Of a stretch of 64,000 nt of DNA, positions 26,967 to 35,490 are shown piece by piece. The stretch lies in assembly GCF_000429085.1 (NCBI RefSeq), contig NZ_AUBE01000014.1, positions 1 to 64,000 of the forward strand, written 5' to 3'. The notes under the pieces are model-generated. The model was not told the DNA's origin. It worked only from the letters and a program-made list of their open reading frames with translations, and did not search any database. Position 1 is the stretch's first letter; every line of letters starts with the position of its first letter. Source of the stretch: Streptomyces flavidovirens DSM 40150 (GTDB lineage: Bacteria; Actinomycetota; Actinomycetes; Streptomycetales; Streptomycetaceae). Position numbers and translations under genes: made by a program.

Positions 26967-28334
26967 ATGACTCTGGACTTCAACGCGGACCAACCGGTAG
27001 TCGGGCTGGCGCGGCAGCGAGAGCTGATAGGCGCCGTCCTGAACGCCAGCAGCGCGGACGAGACGCGCTGGCTGGAGTGGAAGTCCCAGCACGACGTTTC
27101 GAAGGCGGCGGGAGCTTTCGCAGTCTCGAAAGCGATCCTCGGCTTCGCCAACCGGACGCCTGATGTGGCGGAGCAGTGGGTTGGAGGCCACGCCTACCTC
27201 TTGGTAGGGGTTGATGAAGACGCGATCCACGGGGTTCCGACGCATGATGTTGAGAAGGTCGACGGCTGGCTGAGGCGCTACCTGGGCGAGTTCAGCCGCT
27301 ACCAGTTCACGTACGTCCCCATGGACACCGACGAGGGCAAGCGCCACGTCATGCTCGTCGACGTCGCTCCTCCCCGGTGGGGCGACCTTATTCACCCCCT
27401 GCACAAGGAATATGAGAGCTACCGCCCGGGCACCGTCTTCCACCGGTACGCCGGCAAGACCGAACCTGCTCGCCCAGCGGAGATCTACGCCCTCACAGAG
27501 CGCGCCCGCCGAGCAACGAAGCGCGTGAACGTCGACGTCACCATGACCGACGGCACCGTCGCCCTGCTGGCCCCGACCGAGGACGTCCGTCGAACGATCA
27601 CCGACTCCCTCGGCGAGGTGATGATGCGACAGGTGGACGCCGCAGAGGAGAAGAAGAAGGCTCCAGCTTCGGACCCGTTCAGGACCTTCCGGTCACTGCA
27701 AGTCCTGTGGCCTGACTCCCGCTCCCCGGAGGAATTCCGACAGGAGGTGGACGAGTACCTGAGCGACTTCGATCTCGCGATGCAGCATGTTCTGGCACAG
27801 GCGGTGAGCGCCACAGGCACGCCAGTGACCCTCACGTTGACCAACCCCGGCGAAGACAACCTCACCAAGGTCCAGGTGGTGCTGAGCCTCCCCGACACCG
27901 TCACGGCCCACGTCACGGCCGACGCTGAGGAAGAGATCGGCTGGCCTCACCAGCCGGCCAAGTACGGAGAGGGCATCATCCCCGGACTCGGCATCCACCA
28001 AGGGGTGCTCGGGGTGCAGCCCGCGGCCTACCATCTGCCGTCCCTGCATTCCCCGGACATCGAGCAGCAGGATGGCCGCACGCTCATCCGCTTTGCCCCG
28101 GTAGACCTACGCCCCCACGAGACCGTGACCCTCGACGCGATCACGGTTTACAGCAGTCAGGAAGCCGACTCTTTCCCTGCGGAGTGGCGAGCGACTGCGA
28201 CCAACGTCAGCAGCAACGTGCAGCGGTCTCTGTCGATCCCCGCTCAGCGCCTGGAACTCGACCTGCGGGGCGTACTTCGTCCCATGTTCGGAATCAGCGA
28301 CGACGCAGAGCAAGAAGAGGGCGGGGGCGGCTAA
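26967..28334 (+). CDS. AlbA_2 / Schlafen-type domain protein
   Basis: 455 aa. Residues about 30-150 form an AlbA_2 (divergent AAA-4, Schlafen-like) domain: ETRWLEWKSQHDVSKA, SKAILGFANRTPD, HAYLLVGVDEDAIHGVP, then LLDVAPPRWGD-like strands and GTVFHRYAGKTEPA. The C-terminal 300 residues are predicted soluble with no motif I know (VTLTLTNPGEDNLTKVQVVL suggests a beta-sandwich). AlbA_2 domains bind nucleic acid and are frequent in antiphage and regulatory proteins. I start at ATG 26967 (MTLDFNADQPVV); the open frame begins at 26916. The gene faces away from a nuclease-like gene with about 290 bp between, which suggests a joint role, possibly in defence. Confidence 0.7.
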   Translation: MTLDFNADQPVVGLARQRELIGAVLNASSADETRWLEWKSQHDVSKAAGAFAVSKAILGFANRTPDVAEQWVGGHAYLLVGVDEDAIHGVPTHDVEKVDGWLRRYLGEFSRYQFTYVPMDTDEGKRHVMLVDVAPPRWGDLIHPLHKEYESYRPGTVFHRYAGKTEPARPAEIYALTERARRATKRVNVDVTMTDGTVALLAPTEDVRRTITDSLGEVMMRQVDAAEEKKKAPASDPFRTFRSLQVLWPDSRSPEEFRQEVDEYLSDFDLAMQHVLAQAVSATGTPVTLTLTNPGEDNLTKVQVVLSLPDTVTAHVTADAEEEIGWPHQPAKYGEGIIPGLGIHQGVLGVQPAAYHLPSLHSPDIEQQDGRTLIRFAPVDLRPHETVTLDAITVYSSQEADSFPAEWRATATNVSSNVQRSLSIPAQRLELDLRGVLRPMFGISDDAEQEEGGGG

Positions 28335-28523
28335 GGGCTGTCCCGCCGTTCGAGCGGCAAGGCTTATCCGGGGCCTTGCTCCAGTGTGGCCCGGTGCCGC
28401 GAGGGCAACGAGTCCGCCCAGCGCCGGTTCCGCCACCAGGTGCCGAAAACCCAGGCGGCCGGCGAAGGCCCCGTGCGAGCCTGGCGCACATGACGACGGA
28501 ACAGCGCGACATCCCATCACGGC

Positions 28524-28709
28524 GTGTGGCTGACCAAGGCGAACGGCGAGCCCTTCGTCATGCTCAGCCAGAAGGATTGGCAGGTGAAGCCCCGGCCCAT
28601 GGCGCCGGAGGAGATCGGCAAGCTCTCCGACGCCTTGCTCGCCCTGTCCAACGACATCTTCGACTGGACTGTGCGGGTGCTCGGCGAGGAGGGGGAGACC
28701 GGCTCGTAG
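28524..28709 (+). CDS. Small hypothetical protein, possibly 5' frameshifted
   Basis: 61 aa from a GTG (VWLTKANGEPFVMLSQKDWQ...). The upstream in-frame-shifted ATG at about 28490 reads MTTEQRDIP, which would join smoothly to HHGVWLTKANG if one base were removed near 28515. The gene may thus be a 75-aa protein broken by one indel. No family recognised; the sequence is acidic and soluble. Confidence 0.35.
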   Translation: MWLTKANGEPFVMLSQKDWQVKPRPMAPEEIGKLSDALLALSNDIFDWTVRVLGEEGETGS

Positions 28710-29242
28710 GTCGGATGCTTCGGACGCGTCGATCCGTCCGGCGTACCTTCGCCCAGCTCAGTTCGTTGGTCCCTCCCGGGCTCAGAATCCCCGGTTCCCT
28801 CAGAGCCCTGTCGGGCTTGTGGAGAGGCTAGACGGGTTGAGCGGACGGCCAAGACGAAGGCCCAGGCTTGGGAGCCGTAGTCTGGCTTTGTGTCCCGCCG
28901 AGCGTGGCAGCTGGTGCACAGCCTCCCAGCAGCCCGCCGTGCGGCCTCACCGCTCAGCGGCTCTGACGCTCATTTGACGCTCCGGGCGTCCGGCAGCCTC
29001 CTGGCGGGCCCCCTAAACCCGTCCTGACCTGCATGTTCTCTCGTGTTGGCGCAACGTGACATGTTTCCGATGACGCATCATGTGGAGTGCGTGGCGATCC
29101 TGGAGCCGGTCGCAAAGGGCGTCTGACCGGCTGGTTCTTCTTTTTCCCAGGTCCTGGACGGGTCCCCCCCGGGGCGGCCGCGGTCACTGATCTGCTGAAG
29201 CCGCAGGCCCGGGTGCGGGGCACCCGGGATCGTAGGTTCCGG
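28710..29242. other. Non-coding stretch containing the left island repeat
   Basis: About 530 bp with no supported gene, tRNA or promoter. The only notable feature is the 19-bp repeat at 28963-28981. Confidence 0.4.
28963..28981 (+). repeat. 19-bp direct repeat, left copy (island border candidate)
   Basis: TGACGCTCATTTGACGCTC. It is itself a pair of TGACGCT boxes 4 bp apart, like arm-type integrase binding sites near actinomycete attachment sites. The same 19 bp occurs at 53999-54017, and CGGCTC also precedes both with a 1-bp difference. The catabolic island lies exactly between. Confidence 0.7.
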
Positions 29243-30130
29243 TTAGGAGACGATGCGACGGGTGAAGGCCAGGGTGAGGGTGAAGATCTCCTCCACCTGG
29301 GCTTCGGGAAGCCCGTGCCAGCCGTGGTCGGCGTCGGGCACCGTCCGCAGCTCGACCGGTGCCTGGGCGTCGTCCAGTGCCGCGGCGAGGGATTGGCTGT
29401 GTGAGCAGTGCACCATGGTGTCCTCCTCGCCGTGGACGAGGAGGAACGGTGGCGCGCCGGAGTGGACGTGGGCGAGAGGGCTGGCTGCGCGGGCGCGCTC
29501 CGGGGCGGCTGACGGGGCCGCGCCGAGCATGAGTGCCTCGGGGGTGGCGGCGTCTTCGGGGGCGAAGCAGCCTCGTGTGGCGATCAGGTCGCTCGGTGCG
29601 TACCAGATCGCGGCGCCCGCCAGTGGCGGATCGGCGTGGGTCAGGGCGAGGAGCGAGGCGAGGTGTCCGCCGGCGGACTCTCCCCACGCCACCGTGCGCG
29701 CGGTGTCGATACCGAGTTCCGAGGAGCGCAGGGTGAGCCAGCGCAGTGCGGCGCGTAGATCGTCCAGCGGGGCGGGGAAGGCGGCCTCACCGCTGAGTCG
29801 GTAGTCGACGCAGGCAACCGCGATACCGGCGGCCGCGATGCGCGCGAAGGGTTTGGGACTCCAGTGGCGCGTGCGCATCCCCATGTCGTCGCGCCGGCCG
29901 CGTCGCCAGGCGCCGCCGTGCACGAACAGCACCAGCGGAAGAGGCTCCTCCTGGACTGCCTCCGGCAGCCACAGGTCGAGTTCCAGCGGACGGCTGCCCT
30001 CGACATTGGCGTAGGGGACGCCGCGCAGTTCTCGTACACCGGGCTCGCTCGGTGTACCGGGCGGTAGAGGAGCGTGGTCCGGGTGGGGCGCGGCGATCAG
30101 TTCCCGCAGCGAGGGACCAGTTGCCGTCAT
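29243..30130 (-). CDS. Alpha/beta-hydrolase esterase (probable depside hydrolase)
   Basis: 295 aa, alpha/beta hydrolase of the HSL/carboxylesterase type. LVLFVHGGAWRRGRR is the oxyanion-hole HGG motif, TVAWGESAGGHLASLLAL holds the nucleophilic Ser, FLLVHGEEDTMVHC has the acid, and PDADHGWHG the His. ATG 30130 overlaps the quercetinase stop (ATGA), so the two are translationally coupled. A quercetinase yields the ester 2-protocatechuoylphloroglucinol carboxylate, and an esterase is the expected next step, giving protocatechuate and 2,4,6-trihydroxybenzoate. That substrate is inferred from the operon, not from residues. Confidence 0.82.
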   Translation of the reverse strand: MTATGPSLRELIAAPHPDHAPLPPGTPSEPGVRELRGVPYANVEGSRPLELDLWLPEAVQEEPLPLVLFVHGGAWRRGRRDDMGMRTRHWSPKPFARIAAAGIAVACVDYRLSGEAAFPAPLDDLRAALRWLTLRSSELGIDTARTVAWGESAGGHLASLLALTHADPPLAGAAIWYAPSDLIATRGCFAPEDAATPEALMLGAAPSAAPERARAASPLAHVHSGAPPFLLVHGEEDTMVHCSHSQSLAAALDDAQAPVELRTVPDADHGWHGLPEAQVEEIFTLTLAFTRRIVS

Positions 30131-30684
30131 CGGGTCCGCCACTGGTGGTCGGGCAGGAAGCGTACGTCGTACTGCTCGGGGACAGTGGCGAACTTGTGGG
30201 GTGCGGGGACGACCGGCTGGTGCGGCAGGCCGAGTTGCTCGGCAGGGGCGCCGAGGTTCTCGAAGAACCGCTCGAAGGTGCCTCCAGGGCCGGCGGCGAC
30301 GCCGACGACCTGGCTGTGATGGCGCTCCATGCGGTAGGCGTGGCGGCAGTTCTTGGGTACGAAGCCGAAGTCGCCGGGCGTGAGCAGCTTTTCCTGCTGG
30401 TTGCCCTCGGTGTCCTCGACGAACAGCCGGACCGCGCCTTGGGTGATGTAGAAGACCTCGTGGGTGTCGGTGTGCAGGTGGGCCGGGATGAGGTCGCCCT
30501 TGGGGCCTTCGACGGTGAAGAAGTTGAAGGTGTTCTCGGTCTGCTCGCCGCCGGCGTAGATGGTGATCAGGTCGCCGAACAGATGGGCGCGGTCTCCCTC
30601 TCCCTTCTCGATGAAGTAGGGCTTGCCCGGTTCCGCGGGTATCCGTGATGCCTGCCGGTAGCGGGTGGCGTACTCGATGGTCAT
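30127..30684 (-). CDS. queD: Monocupin quercetin 2,3-dioxygenase
   Basis: 185 aa single-cupin protein. Metal ligands are visible in IPAHLHTDTHEVFYITQGAV (His-x-His-x4-Glu) and in GFVPKNCRHAYRMERHHSQV (distal His). The overall sequence closely fits the Streptomyces QueD type, small quercetinases reported to prefer nickel or cobalt. The reaction opens ring C of quercetin with O2 and releases CO, giving a depside. ATG 30684 is preceded by GGAG. The gene is divergent from a MarR gene, and a perfect palindrome at 30717 sits in its promoter. It is followed by a coupled esterase. The substrate could be another flavonol. Confidence 0.85.
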   Translation of the reverse strand: MTIEYATRYRQASRIPAEPGKPYFIEKGEGDRAHLFGDLITIYAGGEQTENTFNFFTVEGPKGDLIPAHLHTDTHEVFYITQGAVRLFVEDTEGNQQEKLLTPGDFGFVPKNCRHAYRMERHHSQVVGVAAGPGGTFERFFENLGAPAEQLGLPHQPVVPAPHKFATVPEQYDVRFLPDHQWRTR

Positions 30685-30716
30685 GTGTTTCTCCAGTGAT
30701 CGGACTCTTATCGAGG

Positions 30717-30735
30717 ATGTCAGGTAGCCTGACAT
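30717..30735. promoter_or_regulatory. Operator palindrome between quercetinase and MarR genes
   Basis: ATGTCAGG-TAG-CCTGACAT, a perfect 8+8 inverted repeat with a 3-bp centre. It lies 33 bp upstream of the quercetinase start and 56 bp upstream of the MarR start, so a bound repressor would control both. Seventeen bases of it (read on the other strand) recur at 45671-45687 in front of the XapX genes. Confidence 0.8.
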
Positions 30736-30790
30736 GAGAGAGTGTCGGTAATCAAGCGCTGATACGAGCCGGCACCCATGTGAGGAACAG

Positions 30791-31234
30791 ATGCAGTCCA
30801 CCCGCCGCAACCTTCCCCAGTTGCTCGGAGAGGCTCGGCGCTGGTTCGAAGAAGGACTGCTGGCGGGCCTGGAAGCAGCCGGAGCCACGCCGGTGTCCCC
30901 GACGCAGGCCCAGCTCTTCGCCGTGCTGGACGACCAGGGCACCACGGTCTCCGAGCTGGCCCGGCGCATGGGCGTCACACGGCAGACCGCGCACCAGGCC
31001 GTGCACGGCCTCGTCGCCACCGGGCTGCTCGAACAAGTCCCGGACCCCGCCTCCACCCGACAGCGTTTGATTCGCCGCACCCGTGAAGGAGAACGCGCAC
31101 ACCGTCAGGCCGGCATCATCCTTGACCGGCTGGAAGTGCAGCTCGCCGAGCGGATCGGCCAGGAGGCGGTCGATGCCCTGCGGGCGACGCTGGAAACTCC
31201 ATGGGGCCGGCCGCCCTCCCCGAGATCGGAGTGA
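30791..31234 (+). CDS. MarR-family regulator
   Basis: 147 aa winged-helix regulator: FAVLDDQGTTVSELARRMGV then TRQTAHQAVHGLVATGLLEQ is the helix-turn-helix and wing, followed by PASTRQRLIRRTREGER. MarR proteins usually repress adjacent genes and release DNA on binding a phenolic ligand. It is divergent from the quercetinase with the operator at 30717 between them, so a flavonol or its breakdown product is a likely inducer. It ends 4 bp from the convergent decarboxylase gene. Confidence 0.88.
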   Translation: MQSTRRNLPQLLGEARRWFEEGLLAGLEAAGATPVSPTQAQLFAVLDDQGTTVSELARRMGVTRQTAHQAVHGLVATGLLEQVPDPASTRQRLIRRTREGERAHRQAGIILDRLEVQLAERIGQEAVDALRATLETPWGRPPSPRSE

Positions 31235-31238
31235 GGCT

Positions 31239-32198
31239 TCAGAGGCGGAGCAGGCGCTCGGCGTTGAGGTGGCAGATCTTGGCGCGGTCGGGTTCGCTGA
31301 TCGGGGCGGTCTCGATGAAGTGGACGGCTTCGTGGTTGCTTTCCAGGGGGTAGTCGGTGGAGAACATGATGCGGTCGGCGCCGAGCGCGAGCAGGCTGCC
31401 GAGTAGCGGGGCGTGTGCGCAGACCCCGCTGGTGGTGATCATGATGTTGTCGCGGATGTAGTCCGAGGGGCGTGGCCTGGCCAGGCGGATGCCGCGCTTG
31501 TTGAGGAAGTCCCATCGGCTGTCGAGGCGCCACAGGTGGCCGGGGAGTCCTTCGCCCATGTGGCCGAGGATGAGGGTGGCGTCGGGGAAGCGGTCGAAGA
31601 CGCCGCCGAAGATGATGCGCAGGGCGTGGGTCGCGGTCTCCATGCCCCAGCTCCACATCGGCCCGATCAGTTCCTCGTGGCCGCGCAGGTTGTGCCAGAC
31701 GTCGTAGGAGCTGGCCGGGTGCAGGTAGATCGGTACGCCGAGGGCCTCGGCACGCTCCCACACCGGCCGGAATCTGTCCGCGTCCAGGTACTCGCCCCGC
31801 GTGTGGCCGTTGATCAGGGCACCCCGCAGGCCGAGTTGGGTGACGGCGCGCTCCAGCTCGGCCGCGGCGCCTTCCGGGTCCTGCAGGGCCAGCGCGGCGA
31901 AGCCGGAGAAGCGGGTGGGGTGCTTACGGGCGATCTCGGCCAGGAAGTCGTTGGCCTCAGCGGCCCGTCTGACCGCCACGGAGGTGTCGGTCTCCGCCTG
32001 GATGCCCGGCGCGGTCAGGGACAGCACCTCCATGTCGATGCCGAGCTCGTCCATCTGCGGCAGGCGTACATCGGTGAAGTCCAGCAAGTGCCTCCGAGCG
32101 GTGTCCCATTGGGGTGGGTCGAACAGGGCGGCGGCGGGCAGGCTGTAGTGGGCCAGGGCGGCGGTGGTGAAGTGCTCTTCGATCGCGATCTTCTTCAT
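31239..32198 (-). CDS. Amidohydrolase-family decarboxylase (gamma-resorcylate decarboxylase-like)
   Basis: 319 aa, complete. It starts MKKIAIEEHFTTAAL, with the Glu-x-His of this family, then QMDELGIDMEVLSLTAPGIQ, SGFAALALQDPEGAAAELER, VPIYLHPASSYD, LILGHMGEGLPGHLWRLDSR, and MFSTDYPLESNHEA with the metal-binding Asp. The order and wording match 2,6-dihydroxybenzoate (gamma-resorcylate) and 2,3-dihydroxybenzoate decarboxylases. In this context the natural substrate would be 2,4,6-trihydroxybenzoate, giving phloroglucinol, which the operon upstream could then consume. It is the last gene of the leftward block 39940-31239, after an aromatic-acid transporter. Another ortho-hydroxybenzoate is possible. 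Confidence 0.82.
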   Translation of the reverse strand: MKKIAIEEHFTTAALAHYSLPAAALFDPPQWDTARRHLLDFTDVRLPQMDELGIDMEVLSLTAPGIQAETDTSVAVRRAAEANDFLAEIARKHPTRFSGFAALALQDPEGAAAELERAVTQLGLRGALINGHTRGEYLDADRFRPVWERAEALGVPIYLHPASSYDVWHNLRGHEELIGPMWSWGMETATHALRIIFGGVFDRFPDATLILGHMGEGLPGHLWRLDSRWDFLNKRGIRLARPRPSDYIRDNIMITTSGVCAHAPLLGSLLALGADRIMFSTDYPLESNHEAVHFIETAPISEPDRAKICHLNAERLLRL

Positions 32199-32299
32199 GG
32201 CGAGGGTCCTCCGGAGTGAGGGGTGCGGCTGCGAGCGGAGGCGAGACCGGTCGGAATGGGGCCAGAGGGGGAGGTGGAGACGGCGGTGGAGCCAGTAAG

Positions 32300-33655
32300 T
32301 CAGCCGGCTGCGGCGCTGTCGGCCGTGCCGATGGCGGTGGTCGTCCGGCGCGGGGCGGTGTGACCGAGCGGACCCGTGGGCACGGCGATCGCTGCCGTGG
32401 CGCCGACGGCGGCGGTGGCGGCGAAGAAGTAAAAGTTCCATTCCAGGCCCAGCCCGGAGTCGAGGATGCGCCCACCGAGCGAGGGACCGACGATCGCGCC
32501 GAGCCGTCCGACGGACAACGACCACCCGACGGCCGGGACGCGCAGGTCCGCCGGCACGCAGCCGATCAGGTAAGCGTTGACGAACGCCTGGCAGGCCAGC
32601 AGCCCGAAGCCGCACATGAGCAGACACAGGTACAGGACCCAGCCGGCCGGGCCCCGGCTGATCACGAGCAGACCGGCGGCACCGACCAGGAAGGCGCCGG
32701 TCACCACGCGCTTGGGGCCGAGCCGGTCGGCGAGCACCCCGCCGGGCACCATGCCGGCGCCCGCGCCGATCCACGACAGGCACGTCATGGTCAGGGCCGA
32801 GCCGATGGAGAAGCCGCCGGTCTGCATGAGCGTCGGCAGCCACGTACTGAAGCCGAAGATCAGCAGCAGCCCGCAGAAGGTCATCAGCCAGAACAGCAGC
32901 GTGGTGACGACCAGCGGGCTGTGGAGCAGCGGGCCGAGCCCCAGGAACCGGTGCTTGGGTGCCGATGGGGCGGACGGTTGCGGGGCCGGCAGGCCGAATC
33001 GGGCGGCGGTCCGGGCGGCTTCGTCGGCCCGGCCGGTGCGCACCAGGTACAGCGGGCTCTCGGGCAGGCGGAGGAAGGCCCACGGCACCACGGTGAGCAA
33101 AGCGGCGGCGCCGACGAGATACAGCACCCGGAAGGAGACGTCCGGCAGCAGCCACGAGCCGAGAAGCGGTGCTCCGAGTGAGCCGACGCAGGAGCCGGCC
33201 ATGGTGATGGCGATGTTGCGGGCGCGTACGTGCGGTGCGGACATGTCACCCACGGCGGCGGTGAGCGTGGGCAGTACCACGCCCAGACCGATCCCGGCGA
33301 AGAGGCGGGACGCGGCGAACACGCCGGGCCCGTCGGCCAGGGCGGAGCCGAGCATGCACAGGGAGAAGAACGACAGGCCACTCAGGAGCAGTCGGCGGGT
33401 GCCCAGGCGCCGTCCTGCGGCCCCGGCGATGCCTGCGCCGATCAGCATGCCGACGGCGACGAGCGATCCGATGTCGCCTGCTTCCTCCTTGGACAGGTTC
33501 CAGCCGGGCTCGTGCAGCAGGGCCGGCACAGTGGCTCCGTACACGGACAGGTCGTAGCCCTCGAACATCGCGATCAGGGCGGCCATGAGGATGAACAGGC
33601 GTACGTCCGTAGGGTGTTGTGGGTCAGGGCATCTTGGAGACGGTTTCGCTTTCAT
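32300..33655 (-). CDS. MFS aromatic-acid:H+ symporter-type transporter
   Basis: 451 aa, about 12 membrane segments. The start FILMAALIAMFEGYDLSVYG carries the DGYD-like motif of the AAHS family, and the loop after helix 2 reads GRRLGTRRLLLSG. It should import a phenolic or hydroxybenzoate. ATG 33655 (MKAKPSPRCPD) is preceded by AAAGGGA. It lies between an IclR gene and the decarboxylase in the same direction, so the acid decarboxylated downstream is a plausible cargo. Confidence 0.87.
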   Translation of the reverse strand: MKAKPSPRCPDPQHPTDVRLFILMAALIAMFEGYDLSVYGATVPALLHEPGWNLSKEEAGDIGSLVAVGMLIGAGIAGAAGRRLGTRRLLLSGLSFFSLCMLGSALADGPGVFAASRLFAGIGLGVVLPTLTAAVGDMSAPHVRARNIAITMAGSCVGSLGAPLLGSWLLPDVSFRVLYLVGAAALLTVVPWAFLRLPESPLYLVRTGRADEAARTAARFGLPAPQPSAPSAPKHRFLGLGPLLHSPLVVTTLLFWLMTFCGLLLIFGFSTWLPTLMQTGGFSIGSALTMTCLSWIGAGAGMVPGGVLADRLGPKRVVTGAFLVGAAGLLVISRGPAGWVLYLCLLMCGFGLLACQAFVNAYLIGCVPADLRVPAVGWSLSVGRLGAIVGPSLGGRILDSGLGLEWNFYFFAATAAVGATAAIAVPTGPLGHTAPRRTTTAIGTADSAAAG

Positions 33656-33747
33656 GACGGCGATCCCTTTGGGTCTCGGGGCAGGTGCGGGTGCAGGTGC
33701 AGGCGGCGGACGCGGGAAGCACGTGCCCGGAGACTGGCGACGCGTCG

Positions 33748-34548
33748 TCACGGTGTCGGCTTCATGGCGCCGAAGTCCGTTTCGATGCGCTCCTTGGCCT
33801 GCAACAGGGCGTCGGTGATCGCCTGTTCGCGCCCCGCGAAGCGTTGCGTCGGGGTGGGCACACTGATGGCCGCGGTGCCCCAGGCCGCGGTGCGGATGGC
33901 GACGCCGGCCGCGGATATGCCGAGGGTGTGCTCCTCGCGGTCGAAGGCGACGCCGGCGCGGCGGATGTCGTCGAGCTCGCGGTGCAACGCCGGGCGGGTG
34001 GTGAGGGTATGGGGGGTTTCGGCGGTGAGCCGGTTCGGTACGGCGTGCTCCAGGGCGGCCGCCGGGAGAGCGGCGAGCAGTGCCTTGCCGGGGGCGCAGC
34101 AGTGCAGAGGGAAACCGGCGCCGACCGCGCTGACCGCGCGCAGCCGGCGGTCGGCGACGACCTGGTCGACGAAGACGACCTGGTGGTCCTCCATGACCGA
34201 CAGGTCGATGGTTTCCTTGAGTTCGCGGGACAGGTCCTCCAGGTAGGGGCGCAGGTCGACGATCATCGCTGACCGCACGGAGGCGGCCATGCGGGGGATC
34301 TCCGGGCCCAGCCGGTACCGCCCGCGGGTGCCGGCCACGGTCACCAGCCCCTCCGCCTCCAGGGCGCCGAGGATGCGGTGGACCGTGGACTTGGCGAGAC
34401 CGATCCGTTCGACCACCTCGGCCTGGGTAAGGCCGGACGGGGCTGCCTGGAGCAGGCGCAGCACCTCAGCCGCGCGTGCGATGACCTGGATGCCGCTCGC
34501 ACCGCCGCGCCCCGGCCTGGCTCCAGATTGCTCGTCAACCGCCGTCAT
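33748..34548 (-). CDS. IclR-family regulator
   Basis: 266 aa. The N-terminal winged helix reads IQVIARAAEVLRLLQAAP, GLTQAEVVERIGLAKSTVHR and GALEAEGLVT. The C-terminal effector domain has YLEDLSRELKETIDLSVMED, FPLHCCAPGKALLAALP and RRAGVAFDREEHTLGISAAG. IclR proteins of aromatic catabolism sense the pathway substrate. Its position inside the leftward block, between the BKACE gene and the transporter, suggests control of one or both. ATG 34548 (MTAVDEQSG). Confidence 0.88.
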   Translation of the reverse strand: MTAVDEQSGARPGRGGASGIQVIARAAEVLRLLQAAPSGLTQAEVVERIGLAKSTVHRILGALEAEGLVTVAGTRGRYRLGPEIPRMAASVRSAMIVDLRPYLEDLSRELKETIDLSVMEDHQVVFVDQVVADRRLRAVSAVGAGFPLHCCAPGKALLAALPAAALEHAVPNRLTAETPHTLTTRPALHRELDDIRRAGVAFDREEHTLGISAAGVAIRTAAWGTAAISVPTPTQRFAGREQAITDALLQAKERIETDFGAMKPTP

Positions 34549-34667
34549 GGCATGTGTTCCCTTCTCACGTCGTGTCCCCCGGACAGCCTGCCGTACGGGT
34601 GCCGTAACGGTGCGGTCCGGGTGGCACGGCGTCCGTTCGTCTCCTTCCCTCCGGTCTGGCCGGTTTC

Positions 34668-35489
34668 TTAGGTCTTGCGGTCCGGCAGGGCGAGGAGCTG
34701 TGCGGTCTCCTCGATCCCGGCGAGGGGCAGGTCCAGGTCGTGGGCCAGGGCGATCGCCCGGTCGACGAGGGGCCGATTACCGGGGGCGAGCTCGTCCTTG
34801 CGCAGGTGCAGGGTGTCCTCCAGGCCCGCGCGGGCGTTGCCGCCGAGCGCCAGGCCCATGGCGGTGAGCGGCAGGTTGTGCCGTCCGATCGCGATGACCT
34901 GCCAGATCGCGCCCGGCGGCAGTCGGCGGACCATGGTGAGGAGGTTGTCCGCGGTGGCGGCCATGCCGCCGCGGACGCCGAGGACGAGGGAGAACTGCAG
35001 CGGCTCGGCGAGCAGCCCCTCCTTCCACATCCGCAGGCACGCGTCCAGGTGCCCCGTGTCGTAGATCTCCAGCTCCGGTTTGACGCCGAGCTCGCGCATG
35101 CGGGCCGCGAGACGGCGTACCTTGTCCGGCGGATTGCGGAACTCGCCGTCGCCGAAGCTCATCGAGCAGGGATTGAGGGTGGCCATGCGGGGCCGCAGCT
35201 CCACCAGCCGCGCCCGCTCCTCGAAGGGCACGCTGAGTCCCACTCCGGTGGAGAGCTGGATCAGGATCGGGCAGCGTGCCGTGATCAGGTCCATGGTCCG
35301 GCGCGCGATGTCCAGGTCGGCGGTCGGCCGCTGGTGCTCGTCGCGCAGATGGATGTGGGCGACCGACGCGCCGGCCCGGTAGGCGTCGGTGACGGCTTCG
35401 GCGATCTCCTCCGGGGAGGTCGGCAGGTGGGGGTTGTCGGCCTTGGTGGCGATCGGTCCGGTGGGCGCGACGGTGATGACGACGCCCAC
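34668..35489 (-). CDS. Beta-keto acid cleavage enzyme (BKACE); candidate triacetate acetoacetate-lyase
   Basis: 273 aa, DUF849/BKACE fold. Zinc-site and core motifs: VVITVAPTGPIATKADNPHL, GASVAHIHLRDEHQRP (His-x-His), ILIQLSTGVGLSVPFEER, ELEIYDTGHLDACLRM, and LGVRGGMAAT. BKACE enzymes cleave a beta-keto acid with acetyl-CoA to acetoacetate and a new CoA ester. With the cyclase, dehydrogenase and SDR of this operon, the predicted substrate is 3,5-dioxohexanoate (triacetate). The GTG start at 35489 follows GAGGAG and the cupin stop by 1 bp. The substrate is inferred from neighbours; carnitine-type degradation also pairs a BKACE with a 3-hydroxyacyl dehydrogenase, but lacks a cyclase. Confidence 0.85.
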   Translation of the reverse strand: MGVVITVAPTGPIATKADNPHLPTSPEEIAEAVTDAYRAGASVAHIHLRDEHQRPTADLDIARRTMDLITARCPILIQLSTGVGLSVPFEERARLVELRPRMATLNPCSMSFGDGEFRNPPDKVRRLAARMRELGVKPELEIYDTGHLDACLRMWKEGLLAEPLQFSLVLGVRGGMAATADNLLTMVRRLPPGAIWQVIAIGRHNLPLTAMGLALGGNARAGLEDTLHLRKDELAPGNRPLVDRAIALAHDLDLPLAGIEETAQLLALPDRKT

Positions 35490-35490
35490 G

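Noticed and set aside
28710..29242. tRNA gene as an attachment site beside the left 19-bp repeat
   Set aside because: I looked for a cloverleaf next to both repeats and saw none.
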